Below, in pieces: positions 15,803 through 27,120 of a stretch of 64,000 bases of DNA. Below the pieces are notes generated by a model. That model ran no database searches, was not told the origin of the DNA, and saw only the letters and a program-made list of their open reading frames with translations. Source of the DNA: Firmicutes bacterium ASF500 (GTDB lineage: Bacteria; Bacillota; Clostridia; Oscillospirales; Oscillospiraceae); the NCBI GenBank assembly GCA_000492175.2, contig CP097573.1, forward strand, positions 372,001-436,000, read 5' to 3'. Both the position numbers and the translations under genes were made by a program. The stretch's first letter is position 1. Every line of letters starts with the position of its first letter.

Positions 15803-16684
15803 GTGTCTGAATTGCTGACGGTCTATGAGGATTTTCTGAAAATTGAAAAACGGGCCTCGTCCAACACGGTCAGCTCCTATCTGCGGGATGTCCACCAGTT
15901 CGCCGAGGTGATGGAGGGCCGGGGGATCGAGCTGGCCCAGGTGGTGACCAGCGACGTGGAGGACTATGCCAACTCCCTGGTCAAGCGGGGTAAGTCCCCC
16001 GCCACCGTCACCCGCTCGGTGGCCTCCATCAAGTCCCTCTACACCTGCCTGATCAGCAAGGGCTATGTGGACCAGAACCCGGCCAAAGGGGTGTCCCCGG
16101 CCAAGGTGGAGCGGAAGCTGCCCCAGGTGCTCACCGGAAAAGAGGTGGAGCTGCTTCTGGAGCAGCCCGAGTGCACCGACCTGAAGGGCTACCGGGACCG
16201 TGCCATGCTGGAGCTGCTGTACGCCACCGGCATCCGGGTCAGCGAGCTCATCGAGCTGGATGTGGACGATCTGAACCTCCCCGGCGGGGTCCTGCGGTGC
16301 TTCAGCAAGGGCAAGGAGCGGGTCATCCCCCTGTACCCGGCGGCCATCCGCGCCCTGAGCGAGTACATAACCGATGTCCGGCCCCAGCTGGTGGACGTGG
16401 TGGACGAGACCGCCCTCTTCGTCAACATGAACGGGGAGCGCATGAGCCGCCAGGGCTTCTGGAAGCTGATTAAATTCTATCAGGAGAAGGCGGGCATTCA
16501 GAAGGACATCACCCCCCACACCCTGCGCCACTCCTTCGCCGCCCATCTGCTGGAGAATGGGGCCGACCTGCGGTCCATCCAGGAGATGCTGGGTCACGCG
16601 GATATCTCCTCCACCCAGATCTACTCCCGGCTCATCAACCAGAAAATTAAGGATGTCTATAAAAAGGCCCACCCCAGGGCCTGA
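15803..16684 (+). CDS. xerD: Tyrosine recombinase XerD
   Basis: Chromosome-dimer resolution recombinase acting at dif with FtsK/SpoIIIE, whose gene is also in this window. The 293-aa protein has an N-terminal SAM-like core-binding domain (LLTVYEDFLKIEKRASSNT) and a catalytic domain with all residues: Arg in ATGIRVSELI, Lys in SKGKERV, HTLRHSFA, GHADISST, and Tyr in QIYSRL. GTG at 15803 has SD AGGAG 8 nt upstream; TTG at 15797 is only 2 nt from it. A second Xer-like gene at 27110-28114 is more divergent. Confidence 0.88.
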   Translation: MSELLTVYEDFLKIEKRASSNTVSSYLRDVHQFAEVMEGRGIELAQVVTSDVEDYANSLVKRGKSPATVTRSVASIKSLYTCLISKGYVDQNPAKGVSPAKVERKLPQVLTGKEVELLLEQPECTDLKGYRDRAMLELLYATGIRVSELIELDVDDLNLPGGVLRCFSKGKERVIPLYPAAIRALSEYITDVRPQLVDVVDETALFVNMNGERMSRQGFWKLIKFYQEKAGIQKDITPHTLRHSFAAHLLENGADLRSIQEMLGHADISSTQIYSRLINQKIKDVYKKAHPRA

Positions 16685-16726
16685 AAAAACCCGGCCGGTG
16701 GAGCACTCCAAGGGCCGGGTTTTTGT
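16684..16726 (+). terminator. Terminator of xerD
   Basis: AAACCCGGCC / GGGCCGGGTTTTT with a 15-nt loop, a classical intrinsic terminator directly on the xerD stop codon. Confidence 0.9.
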
Positions 16727-16789
16727 TGAATTATCCGGGGAAATATGGTAATATGATTTATTGGAAAAATAATGGAAGGAGGACGTTCT

Positions 16790-18175
16790 ATGTCCACCAC
16801 ATCGGAATATTTTGAGACCCTGCGGGGCCGGTCCATCGCTGTCGTCGGCATGGGTGTGAGCAACACCCCGCTGATCCGTATGCTCCTGAGGGCTGAATTG
16901 AAGGTCACCGTCTGCGACAAGTCCCCCCGGGAGCGGGTGGAGGAGCAGGCCTCTGAGCTGGAGAGCCTGGGGGCCAGGCTGAAGCTGGGCCCGGACTATT
17001 TGGAAAAAATCCACAAGTTCGACCTGATCTTTCGCACCCCCGGCCTCAGCCCCAACACGCCGGAGCTGAAGCAGGCGGTGGAGCGGGGGAGCATCCTCAC
17101 CTCTGAGATGGAGCTGTTCTTCCGGCTGTGCCCCTGCCGGATCATCGGCGTCACCGGCAGCGACGGAAAGACCACCACCACCACCCTCATCAGCGAGTTT
17201 TTAAAGGAGGCGGGGCTGAACGTCTACCTGGGCGGCAACATCGGAAAGCCCCTCCTGCCCGACGTGGACGGCATGGTCCCCGAGGACGTAGCCGTGGTGG
17301 AGCTGTCCTCCTTCCAGCTCATGAGCATGGACCGCAGTCCCCATGTGGCGGTGTTCACCAATCTGTCCCCCAACCACCTGGACTACCACCACACGATGGA
17401 GGAGTATACCTCCGCCAAGCTGAACATCTTCTGCCACCAGAGCCCCAAGGACCGGGTAGTGTTCAACTATGACAACGACATCACCCGCTCCCTGGCCAAG
17501 GCGGCGGTGGGGCAGGCCATGCTGTTCAGCCGCAAGCAGCGGCTGGAGGAGGGGGTATACCTCCGGGACAACGCCATCTGGCTGACCAATCCCATGGGGA
17601 GCCGGGAGGTTCTGCCTCTGGACAGCATCCAAATCCCCGGCGTCCACAACATTGAAAACTATATGGCCGCCATCGCGGCGGTGGACGGCATCGTCCCGGA
17701 CAAGTGTGTCCGGGCGGTGGCCCAGCGGTTCACCGGGGTAGAGCACCGCATTGAGCTGGTGCGGGAGCTGGACGGGGTGAAGTACTACAACGACTCCATC
17801 GGCACCAGCCCCACCCGGACTATGGCCTGCCTGGATTCCTTCGATCAGAAGCTCATCATTATCGCCGGAGGCTACGACAAGGGAGTACCCTTCACCCAGC
17901 TGGGCATGGCTATGGTGGAGAAGGTCAAGGTCCTCATTCTCACCGGCGACACCGCCCCCGCCATCAAGCGGGCGGTGGAGGAGGCGGAGGGCTTCGCCGA
18001 GAGCGGCCTGCGCGTTCTGGAGACGGCGGACCTGGCCTCCGCCGTGACCGCCGCCCGGGACACCGCCCGGGAGGGGGACGTGGTGGTGCTCTCCCCGGCC
18101 TGCGCCGCCTTCGACCAATTCAAGAACTTTATGGAGCGGGGTAAGGTGTTTAAACGGCTGGTGAACGCCCTATAA
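16790..18175 (+). CDS. murD: UDP-N-acetylmuramoyl-L-alanine--D-glutamate ligase
   Basis: Adds D-Glu to UDP-MurNAc-L-Ala in cytoplasmic peptidoglycan synthesis. The 461-aa Mur ligase has an N-terminal Rossmann-like domain (SIAVVGMGVSNTPL), ATP loop GVTGSDGKTTTTTL, YLGGNIGKPLL, ELSSFQL, NLSPNHLDYH, and the C-terminal KYYNDSIGTSPTRT plus IIAGGYDKG. SD GGAGG precedes the ATG at 16790; the upstream ATG at 16772 overlaps this SD and is rejected. Followed by a non-mur gene, so outside a large dcw cluster. Confidence 0.96.
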   Translation: MSTTSEYFETLRGRSIAVVGMGVSNTPLIRMLLRAELKVTVCDKSPRERVEEQASELESLGARLKLGPDYLEKIHKFDLIFRTPGLSPNTPELKQAVERGSILTSEMELFFRLCPCRIIGVTGSDGKTTTTTLISEFLKEAGLNVYLGGNIGKPLLPDVDGMVPEDVAVVELSSFQLMSMDRSPHVAVFTNLSPNHLDYHHTMEEYTSAKLNIFCHQSPKDRVVFNYDNDITRSLAKAAVGQAMLFSRKQRLEEGVYLRDNAIWLTNPMGSREVLPLDSIQIPGVHNIENYMAAIAAVDGIVPDKCVRAVAQRFTGVEHRIELVRELDGVKYYNDSIGTSPTRTMACLDSFDQKLIIIAGGYDKGVPFTQLGMAMVEKVKVLILTGDTAPAIKRAVEEAEGFAESGLRVLETADLASAVTAARDTAREGDVVVLSPACAAFDQFKNFMERGKVFKRLVNAL

Positions 18176-18247
18176 TCTGTTCGCGGGGGCGGGAATCATC
18201 CGAACCTGCGGACGCCAATCGAACAAAGTGGATAGGATCGAATAAAT

Positions 18248-19495
18248 ATGCAGACAAACGACCATGTCAAGGCCCTGGGCGCTCAGGCTCAGGGCCAGCT
18301 GACCGAGGAATTTGCCCGTATCGACGCCATCGCCCAGGAGAATACCGCCCGGGTGCTGTCCGCCTTTCAGGAGCACCGGGTGGCGGACGGCTATTTCGCC
18401 GGCACCACCGGCTATGGCTACGACGACCTGGGCCGGGATAAATTGGACGAAATTTACGCCAGCCTCTTCGGCACTGAGGCCGCGCTGGTGCGCATTCAGT
18501 TCGTCAACGGCACCCACGCCATTGCCTGCGCCCTGTTTGGGGCGCTGAAAAGCGGTGATGTACTGCTCTCCGCCGTGGGCGCGCCCTACGACACCCTTTT
18601 AGGCGTCGTGGGGGCGGTGGACAAGGGCCCCGGCTCCCTGAAGGACTACGGGGTGGAGTACCGGCAAGTGGAACTCCTTGACAACAAGCCCGACCTGGAG
18701 GGAATCAAAAAAGCCGCCGCAGACCCTCGGGTAAAAGCCGTGCTCATTCAGCGCTCCAAGGGCTACTCCACCCGGGACTCCCTGTCGGTGGCGGAGATCG
18801 GGGAGATGTGCCGCATCATCAAGGAGGCCAACCCCCGTGCCGCCATCCTGGTGGACAACTGCTACGGCGAGTTTGTGGAGACCATGGAGCCCACCCACGT
18901 GGGGGCGGACCTGGTGGTGGGTTCCCTCATCAAAAACCCCGGCGGCGGGCTGGCCCCCACCGGTGGTTACATCGCCGGGCGGCGAGACCTGGTGGAGGGG
19001 GCCGCTATGCGGCTCACCGTCCCCGGCATCGGAGGGGAGTGCGGGTGCACCCTGGGCCAGAACCGCCTGCTCTATCAGGGTCTGTTCCTGGCTCCCCACA
19101 CGGTGGCCCAGGCGGTGAAAACCGCCGTGTTTGCCGCCAAGGTCATGGAGCTGCTTGGCTATGAGACTCAGCCCCACTCCTCGGCGGTCCGGCACGACAT
19201 CATTCAGATGATCCACATGCGGGAGCCGGAGGCCCTGAAAAAGTTCTGCAAGGGCATCCAGTTCGGCGCGCCGGTGGACTCCTATGTCACCCCGGAGCCC
19301 TGGGATATGCCCGGCTACGACTGTCAGGTCATCATGGCCGCCGGGGCCTTCATCCAGGGTGCGTCCATCGAGCTGTCCGCCGACGCCCCCATGCGGGAGC
19401 CCTATACCGTCTATCTGCAAGGCGGGCTGACCTACGAATCCGGCAAGTTGGGCGTCCTGCTGGCGGTGCAGGAGCTGCTGGGCGGCAGCTCTTAA
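18248..19495 (+). CDS. Methionine gamma-lyase-like PLP enzyme ('aluminium resistance' family)
   Basis: A 415-aa fold-type I PLP enzyme. The conserved N-terminal stretch RVADGYFAGTTGYGYDDLGRD and the PLP-Lys context SLIKNPGGGLAPTGGYIAGR match the family annotated as aluminium resistance protein or methionine gamma-lyase family (YnbB). C-S lyase activity is predicted; substrate not assignable from sequence. Separated from murD by 72 bp and followed 20 bp later by a SnoaL-like gene. Confidence 0.88.
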   Translation: MQTNDHVKALGAQAQGQLTEEFARIDAIAQENTARVLSAFQEHRVADGYFAGTTGYGYDDLGRDKLDEIYASLFGTEAALVRIQFVNGTHAIACALFGALKSGDVLLSAVGAPYDTLLGVVGAVDKGPGSLKDYGVEYRQVELLDNKPDLEGIKKAAADPRVKAVLIQRSKGYSTRDSLSVAEIGEMCRIIKEANPRAAILVDNCYGEFVETMEPTHVGADLVVGSLIKNPGGGLAPTGGYIAGRRDLVEGAAMRLTVPGIGGECGCTLGQNRLLYQGLFLAPHTVAQAVKTAVFAAKVMELLGYETQPHSSAVRHDIIQMIHMREPEALKKFCKGIQFGAPVDSYVTPEPWDMPGYDCQVIMAAGAFIQGASIELSADAPMREPYTVYLQGGLTYESGKLGVLLAVQELLGGSS

Positions 19496-19515
19496 GTTCC
19501 TCGGAGGAGGTCAGA

Positions 19516-19926
19516 ATGAATCGTAAAGATATCATAAAATATTTCTATGAAGTTGTCGTTTCCCAAAATATGCTTGATGAACTTTTCAAATACGTTTCGG
19601 AGGATTGTGTGCTGAGAACCGGGGAAAAAGAAATTTTTATGGGGATAGACGGAATGAAACGACATCTTTTGGCATTGAGAGAAACTTATCCCGACTACAC
19701 CATGAAAATTATTCGTCAATATACAGTAGATGATTATGTTATTTCAGAATTTGTCATGAGGGGAACACACAAAGGGAATTTTGCTGGAATAACACCTACG
19801 AATCAAGTTTTGGAGGTTACAGGAGTAGATATTGACAAAGTGATAGATGGAAGAATCGTTGAGCATGGCGGCGCTGCGAATACTTTTGAAACCTTTTTTG
19901 AGCACCATTTAATTAAACCTGTATAG
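19516..19926 (+). CDS. SnoaL-like / ester-cyclase-type small protein
   Basis: A 136-aa NTF2-fold protein. The start (IIKYFYEVVVSQNMLDELFKYVSEDCVL) and WD-type C-terminus (VTGVDIDKVIDGRIVEHGG) resemble SnoaL-like polyketide cyclase/ester cyclase proteins, a pocket fold without a fixed reaction. SD GGAGGAGG. It is markedly AT-rich in a GC-rich neighbourhood, so probably acquired. Function unknown. Confidence 0.7.
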   Translation: MNRKDIIKYFYEVVVSQNMLDELFKYVSEDCVLRTGEKEIFMGIDGMKRHLLALRETYPDYTMKIIRQYTVDDYVISEFVMRGTHKGNFAGITPTNQVLEVTGVDIDKVIDGRIVEHGGAANTFETFFEHHLIKPV

Positions 19927-19971
19927 GCCAAGCCCACTCTGGAATATCCTGACCCATAGGGGGTGAGGGTA

Positions 19972-20685
19972 ATGCGTCCATGGCGGCGGGAGCTGGTGCG
20001 GTATGTGCGGCGTCCGGCGAAGCGGAGGCGGCCGGTGTGGGCGGGCCCCGGCCCTGAGCTGAAAATCCCTCCAGCCCTCGTTACCTTAGCGGTGGCTCTG
20101 GTGGTGGCCGGGTCGATCATCGCCCTGCTGGAGAACCGTCTGCGCCCTGTGGTGGCGGAGATCGCCGCCGCCCGGGCGCAGAACACCATGACGGCAGTGG
20201 TCGAGCACGCCATCACCGCCGGGCTGGCCGCCCGGGAGGTGAGCTATGCCGATTTCGTCACCATCCAGCGGGACGAGAGCGGGGCCATCACCGCCCTGAC
20301 CACCGATATGGCAAAAATGAATCTGCTCCGGTCGGAGCTCACCGCCGCCATTCTGGAGGCGCTGGAGGAGGCGGACGTGTCCGCCATCCAGGTCCCCCTG
20401 GGGAGCCTCTTCGACCTGGAGCCCCTGTGGGCCAAGGGCCCCGCCCTCAAGACCCGGGCCATCACCGTGGGGACGGTCCGGGCGGAGTTTGAAAGCCAGC
20501 TCACCTCCGCCGGGGTCAACCAGACCCTCCACCGCATCTGGATGGAGGTAGAGGCACCCATTACCCTGCTGCTCCCCGGCGGGGAGGTGGAGACGAGCCT
20601 CCACACCCAGCTGTGCGTGGCCGAGACGGTGATCGTAGGCCGGGTGCCGGACACCTATTTGCAGCTGGACGGGGTCAAATCGTAA
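19972..20685 (+). CDS. yunB: Sporulation protein YunB
   Basis: A 237-aa membrane-anchored protein. A basic N-terminus (RRELVRYVRRPAKRRRP) is followed by one helix (LVTLAVALVVAGSIIALLE), then AAARAQNTMTAVVEHAI, EVSYADFVTIQRDESGAITAL and the C-terminal VEAPITLLLPGGEVETSLHTQ. This matches YunB, a sigma-E/mother-cell protein of spore formation. ATG at 19972 is preferred (GGTGA 5 nt upstream); GTG at 19963 would add three residues. Confidence 0.85.
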   Translation: MRPWRRELVRYVRRPAKRRRPVWAGPGPELKIPPALVTLAVALVVAGSIIALLENRLRPVVAEIAAARAQNTMTAVVEHAITAGLAAREVSYADFVTIQRDESGAITALTTDMAKMNLLRSELTAAILEALEEADVSAIQVPLGSLFDLEPLWAKGPALKTRAITVGTVRAEFESQLTSAGVNQTLHRIWMEVEAPITLLLPGGEVETSLHTQLCVAETVIVGRVPDTYLQLDGVKS

Positions 20686-20700
20686 AAGAGGAATGCACCA

Positions 20701-23329
<2,629 letters not shown>

Positions 23330-23351
23330 GAGAGAAGAGGGGAGGCTCCCA

Positions 23352-24287
23352 ATGAAAAAGGGCTATCTCTATATCGCCGTGACGGTGGTCATGTTCACTT
23401 CCTTCGAGGTGGTGCTGAAATTCATCGCCGGGCAGATCAACCCCATCCAGCTGACCCTGTGCCGGTTCTCCATCGGCTTTGTGTTCCTCCTTCCGGTGGC
23501 CCTGCGCGGTCTGAAAAAGCGGGGCCAGCGGCTGGACCGGGGGAGCGTGGCCTACTTCGCCCTGCTGGGCCTCATCGGCATCGCCCTGTGTATGCCCATC
23601 CTCCAGATGGCGGTGAGCTATACCGGCTCCTCGGTCTCCGCGCTGATGTTCAGCTGCAACCCAGTATTTGTGGCGTTTTTGGCCTTTTTCCTCCTAAAGG
23701 AGCCCATAAAGCCCCGGCATATTGCCGCCCTGGCCCTGGAGGTCGCCGGCACGGTGATCATCATCAGCCCCTGGAACACCCAGGTGAATCTGACGGGTGC
23801 GGCGCTGGCGCTGCTGTCCACCCTGCTGTTCTCCATGTACGGTGTGATGGGCAAGAAAAAGGTGGCCCAGTTCGGCGGGGCGGTGGTCACCTGCTTCAGC
23901 TTTCTCTTCGGGAGCCTGATCGTGCTGGCCTTCATTCTCCTCTCCCACATCCCGGCGGTGGCCCAGGCTTTCCAGGGGGCAGGGCTGGACAGCTTCGCCA
24001 ACATCCCCGTTTTTGCGGGGTACACCCTGCAAAACCTGCCCTATGTGCTCTTTGTATCGGTGGGCGTGGCGGGCATCGGATTCTTCGCCTACTTCCTGGC
24101 TATGGAGCATCAGCCGGCCAGCGTGGTGTCCCTGGTCTACTTCTTCAAGCCCGCCCTGTCGCCCATCCTGGGCTGGGCGGTCCACGGGGAGAGCCTCTCC
24201 GGCAATATGCTGGCGGGCATCGCGCTCATCGTCACCGGGTCGCTCTGCGCCATCATCCCGGGGATCATCGAGAGCAAAAAAACATAA
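23352..24287 (+). CDS. EamA/DMT-superfamily transporter
   Basis: A 311-aa protein with ten predicted helices in two EamA repeats. Repeat one runs from GYLYIAVTVVMFTSFEVVLK to VAGTVIIISP, with PVFVAFLAFFLLKEPIKPRH as the repeat signature; repeat two ends YFFKPALSPILGWAVHGESL. DMT proteins export amino acids or other metabolites; the substrate cannot be told. SD GGGGAGG, 22 bp after ligA. Confidence 0.88.
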   Translation: MKKGYLYIAVTVVMFTSFEVVLKFIAGQINPIQLTLCRFSIGFVFLLPVALRGLKKRGQRLDRGSVAYFALLGLIGIALCMPILQMAVSYTGSSVSALMFSCNPVFVAFLAFFLLKEPIKPRHIAALALEVAGTVIIISPWNTQVNLTGAALALLSTLLFSMYGVMGKKKVAQFGGAVVTCFSFLFGSLIVLAFILLSHIPAVAQAFQGAGLDSFANIPVFAGYTLQNLPYVLFVSVGVAGIGFFAYFLAMEHQPASVVSLVYFFKPALSPILGWAVHGESLSGNMLAGIALIVTGSLCAIIPGIIESKKT

Positions 24288-24294
24288 ATTCCTC

Positions 24295-24325
24295 TTGACT
24301 TAAAGTGTACTTCATGTGTTATAGT
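24295..24325 (+). promoter_or_regulatory. MerR-type promoter of the DUF362 gene (19-bp spacer with operator)
   Basis: TTGACT (24295-24300) and TATAGT (24320-24325) are 19 bp apart. The spacer contains the imperfect dyad ACTTAAAGT / ACTTCATGT (7 of 9 positions symmetric). Overlong spacers with a dyad are the mark of MerR-family activators, which untwist the promoter. No merR-like gene lies in the window. Confidence 0.65.
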
Positions 24326-24356
24326 TGACTCAATTAACTGAAAAGGAGACGGACCA

Positions 24357-25487
24357 ATGGAAAAAGCAAAGGTTTACTTTACCGATTTCCACACCGAGGC
24401 CTTCGGCGACAGCCTGCCCACCAAGCTGAAAAAGCTCATCAGGAAAGCGGGCATCCAGGACCTGGAGCTGGACGGTAAATTCGTAGCCATCAAGATGCAC
24501 TTCGGCGAGCTGGGCAACATCAGCTATCTGCGGCCCAACTACGCCCGGGCGGTGGTGGACGTAGTCAAGGAGCTGGGGGGCAAGCCCTTCCTGACCGACT
24601 GCAACACCATGTATCCCGGAAGCCGGAAGAACGCCCTGGAGCACCTGGAATGCGCATGGGAAAACGGCTTTACACCCCTTACGGTGGGCTGTCCCATCCT
24701 CATCGGCGACGGCCTGAAGGGCACCGACGACGTGGAGGTCCCGGTGGAGGGCGGCGAGTATGTGGACAAGGCCAAGATTGGCCGGGCCGTCATGGACGCC
24801 GACGTGTTCATCAGCCTGACCCACTTCAAGGGCCACGAGATGACCGGCTTCGGCGGGGCCATCAAGAACATCGGCATGGGCTGCGGTTCTCGGGCGGGGA
24901 AGAAGGAGCAGCACGCCAGCGGCAAGCCCAAGATCAACGCCGAGGCCTGCCGGGGATGTATGCGCTGCCAGAAGGAGTGCGCCAACAGCGGCCTGGTCTT
25001 TGACCAGCAGACCCGGAAAATGCGGGTGGACGAGGCCCACTGCGTGGGTTGCGGCCGTTGCCTGGGGGCCTGCAACTTCGACGCCATCTACTTCACCAAC
25101 GACAATGCCCAGGCGGCTCTCAACTGCCGCATGGCGGAGTACACCAAGGCGGTGGTCTCCGGACGGCCCCAGTTCCATATCTCCCTGATCGTGGATGTGT
25201 CCCCCAACTGCGACTGCCACGGGGAGAACGACGTGCCCATCCTGCCCAACTTGGGCATGTTCGCCTCCACCGACCCCCTGGCTCTGGACCAGGCCTGTGT
25301 GGACGCCTGCCTCGCCGCCGAGCCCATGCCCGGCAGTCAGCTGGCCCGCCACCTGGCCGACCCGGAGTTCCACGACCACCACGACCACTTCACCAACTCC
25401 ACCCCGGAGTCTGAGTGGCGCAGCTGCCTGGCCCACGCAGAGAAGATCGGCCTGGGTACCCGGGCGTATGAGCTGGTCAAGATGTAA
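24357..25487 (+). CDS. DUF362 domain protein with two [4Fe-4S] ferredoxin motifs
   Basis: A 376-aa cytoplasmic protein. DUF362 core: KMHFGELGNISYLRP, LTDCNTMYPGSRKNA, DVFISLTHFKGHEMTGFGGAIKNIGMGCGSRAGK. A 2x[4Fe-4S] module follows (CRGCMRCQKEC and CVGCGRCLGAC), then a DUF362 C-terminus with DVSPNCDCHGENDVPILPNLGM. Family members are thought to be redox or maturation proteins; the reaction is unknown. The MerR-type promoter suggests induction by a small molecule, oxidant or electrophile. Monocistronic, with a terminator right behind. Confidence 0.9.
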   Translation: MEKAKVYFTDFHTEAFGDSLPTKLKKLIRKAGIQDLELDGKFVAIKMHFGELGNISYLRPNYARAVVDVVKELGGKPFLTDCNTMYPGSRKNALEHLECAWENGFTPLTVGCPILIGDGLKGTDDVEVPVEGGEYVDKAKIGRAVMDADVFISLTHFKGHEMTGFGGAIKNIGMGCGSRAGKKEQHASGKPKINAEACRGCMRCQKECANSGLVFDQQTRKMRVDEAHCVGCGRCLGACNFDAIYFTNDNAQAALNCRMAEYTKAVVSGRPQFHISLIVDVSPNCDCHGENDVPILPNLGMFASTDPLALDQACVDACLAAEPMPGSQLARHLADPEFHDHHDHFTNSTPESEWRSCLAHAEKIGLGTRAYELVKM

Positions 25488-25523
25488 AGGAAAAATACCT
25501 GTCAAGAAATATCAGCAGAAATT

Positions 25524-25565
25524 AACGGACGCCGCAAGGATTTTTACCTGCGGTGTCCGTTTTAT
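25524..25565. terminator. Bidirectional terminator between convergent genes
   Basis: AACGGACGCCGCA / TGCGGTGTCCGTTTT with one G-T pair. It serves the DUF362 gene on the plus strand and abuts the stop of the minus-strand flavodoxin-like gene. Confidence 0.85.
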
Positions 25566-26263
25566 GATATCCACGGGCGTTTTGTCTCTGTCCAGCCCTT
25601 TTCCTTCCAGTAGGTCATATCCGCCTTATTCCAGCCGTGTTTGTTGAATTGACGCATCAACGCAAAGAATGCCTTTGTTTGAAAGGACGGCTTGACATAT
25701 CCCTGATTTTTCACTATTTTCTGAACCAGCCGCGCAAGCCTTTTGTTAATCGCCGCCTTCTTCGTCGCACTGACTCTCTTCCATGAGGTTTCCATCACCG
25801 CAACGCCAAAGCGGTATGTTCTGGCGACACCCCAAAAGAAGGTGCTGTGCGCCATATCCCGATTGGTACTTCTCATACCGGCTCCGGCGGCGGTGGAGAT
25901 ACAGACCGCCTGCTTTTTGAACATTCTTTCTTCCGGACGGTGTACCATCCAGCGCCATCCGTAGTGGTCCAGGAAGGTCTTCATCGCGCCGGTCACATGG
26001 TAGACATAGACCGGGCTGGCTAAAATGATTAAATCGGCGTCATCCATCGACCGTGTGATAGGAGCCAGCCTTTCATAATGAGGACAGTTCAACTCTGACT
26101 GCTTAAAACAAGTGTTGCAGCCAGTACAAAACGCGCCAAAATCCCTCGGTAAAAAGAATTCCTCCACTTCACCGTTCAATTTTTCTGCCAGCAGCCTTGC
26201 GACATTACAGGTGGAGCCCTGATGGCTCTGCCCGTGTATTATGGTTATTTTCAATTTAGTCAC
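25562..26263 (-). CDS. Flavodoxin-like NAD(P)H-dependent oxidoreductase
   Basis: A 233-aa protein with the FMN-binding start KITIIHGQSHQGSTCNVARLL and LIILASPVYVYHVTGAMKTFLDH, typical of NADPH-dependent FMN reductases. A CTGCNTCF motif could ligate metal or form a disulfide. The long C-terminal part (from about residue 120) is Lys-rich. GTG start at 26263 overlaps the preceding stop as GTGA, suggesting coupling. Less GC-rich than chromosomal neighbours. Confidence 0.85.
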   Translation of the reverse strand: MTKLKITIIHGQSHQGSTCNVARLLAEKLNGEVEEFFLPRDFGAFCTGCNTCFKQSELNCPHYERLAPITRSMDDADLIILASPVYVYHVTGAMKTFLDHYGWRWMVHRPEERMFKKQAVCISTAAGAGMRSTNRDMAHSTFFWGVARTYRFGVAVMETSWKRVSATKKAAINKRLARLVQKIVKNQGYVKPSFQTKAFFALMRQFNKHGWNKADMTYWKEKGWTETKRPWIS

Positions 26264-26624
26264 TTCTTTTTTCGTTATTTTCGTCAGAAAACGTATTTTT
26301 CAGCAACAGGTCGATCATAAACACCGACACGCAGAACAGCGCCATCTGGCCCGCGATGAGCCACATCCAGAAGGCGGAATAGCTTTCTTTAAAGAGGACC
26401 ATCAGAAAAGCGCTGGCCGCGCCGCTGACGAGCCCGGTGCGGGTCCACAGCCTGGCGCAGTGGCGGTGAGCGGCGGTCCAGGCCTCCGGGTTCTTCCGGG
26501 TCAGCTCCGTGCTGTAGGCCAGGCCCTTGGCCTGGTAGGGGGGAGGGGAGATTTTCCACATCAGCCCCACGATCACCATGGCCGCCGGGGCCAGCATCAC
26601 AAGGGCAAAATAAAATATGTACAT
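26256..26624 (-). CDS. SdpI-like small membrane protein
   Basis: About 122 aa with three helices (YIFYFALVMLAPAAMVIVGLM; GLVSGAASAFLMVLF; FWMWLIAGQMALFCVSVFMI). The loop ...KGLAYSTELTRKNPEAWTAAHRHCARLW follows the SdpI/YfhL signature (GY-T..S..N...W..A....). SdpI of Bacillus is immunity plus signalling for the SdpC toxin; an sdpC gene is not seen here. ATG at 26624 has SD AGAGG. Confidence 0.6.
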   Translation of the reverse strand: MYIFYFALVMLAPAAMVIVGLMWKISPPPYQAKGLAYSTELTRKNPEAWTAAHRHCARLWTRTGLVSGAASAFLMVLFKESYSAFWMWLIAGQMALFCVSVFMIDLLLKNTFSDENNEKRSD

Positions 26625-26652
26625 GTTGACACCTCTTTCATCTTGATTCAGG

Positions 26653-27120
26653 TCATTCAAACGCTCCAGTGATGCTTCCCGCCTGTAGAATCAGCCGGTC
26701 CGCCTTGCGCAAAAAAGTCCTTTTGCCAGCATAACTGCTCAAATCAAGTCTTTGGGAAAGGCTATAGAGCGTAAAACGATATACATGCGTTTTTCCCTTG
26801 GGCGGCTTGGGGCCTGCATACCGATGAAGTCCATAGCCGATTCCCTGCTTCTCGCCCCCCAGAGAGGGGACCGTCCTGCCCGCCGGGATAGCTGGTCCAA
26901 TTCGATCGGCTGCGGGGATATTCCAGATCACCCAATGGGTAAAGTCTTTGATGGGGTGGGACAAATCCTCCAATATAACAGCCAGTGTTTTGGCCTCCGG
27001 GGACAGATTCTCCAGGATAAATTCGGGAGAAGTATCCTGTCCGCGCCCTGTGTATTCGATGGGGAATTTGCCGCCGTCGCTTAGTCCGACACATTTAAAA
27101 TTTAATATTTCAGCTTTCAT
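26653..27120 (-). CDS. YbhB/YbcL family Raf-kinase-inhibitor-like protein
   Basis: A 155-aa PEBP-fold protein: YTGRGQDTSPEFILENLSPEAKTLAVILEDL, FTHWVIWNIPAAD and GYGLHRYAGPKPPKGKTHVYRFTLYSL are the ligand-pocket motifs. Function in bacteria unsettled. Start codon overlaps the end of the recombinase gene by 11 nt. Confidence 0.9.
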   Translation of the reverse strand: MKAEILNFKCVGLSDGGKFPIEYTGRGQDTSPEFILENLSPEAKTLAVILEDLSHPIKDFTHWVIWNIPAADRIGPAIPAGRTVPSLGGEKQGIGYGLHRYAGPKPPKGKTHVYRFTLYSLSQRLDLSSYAGKRTFLRKADRLILQAGSITGAFE

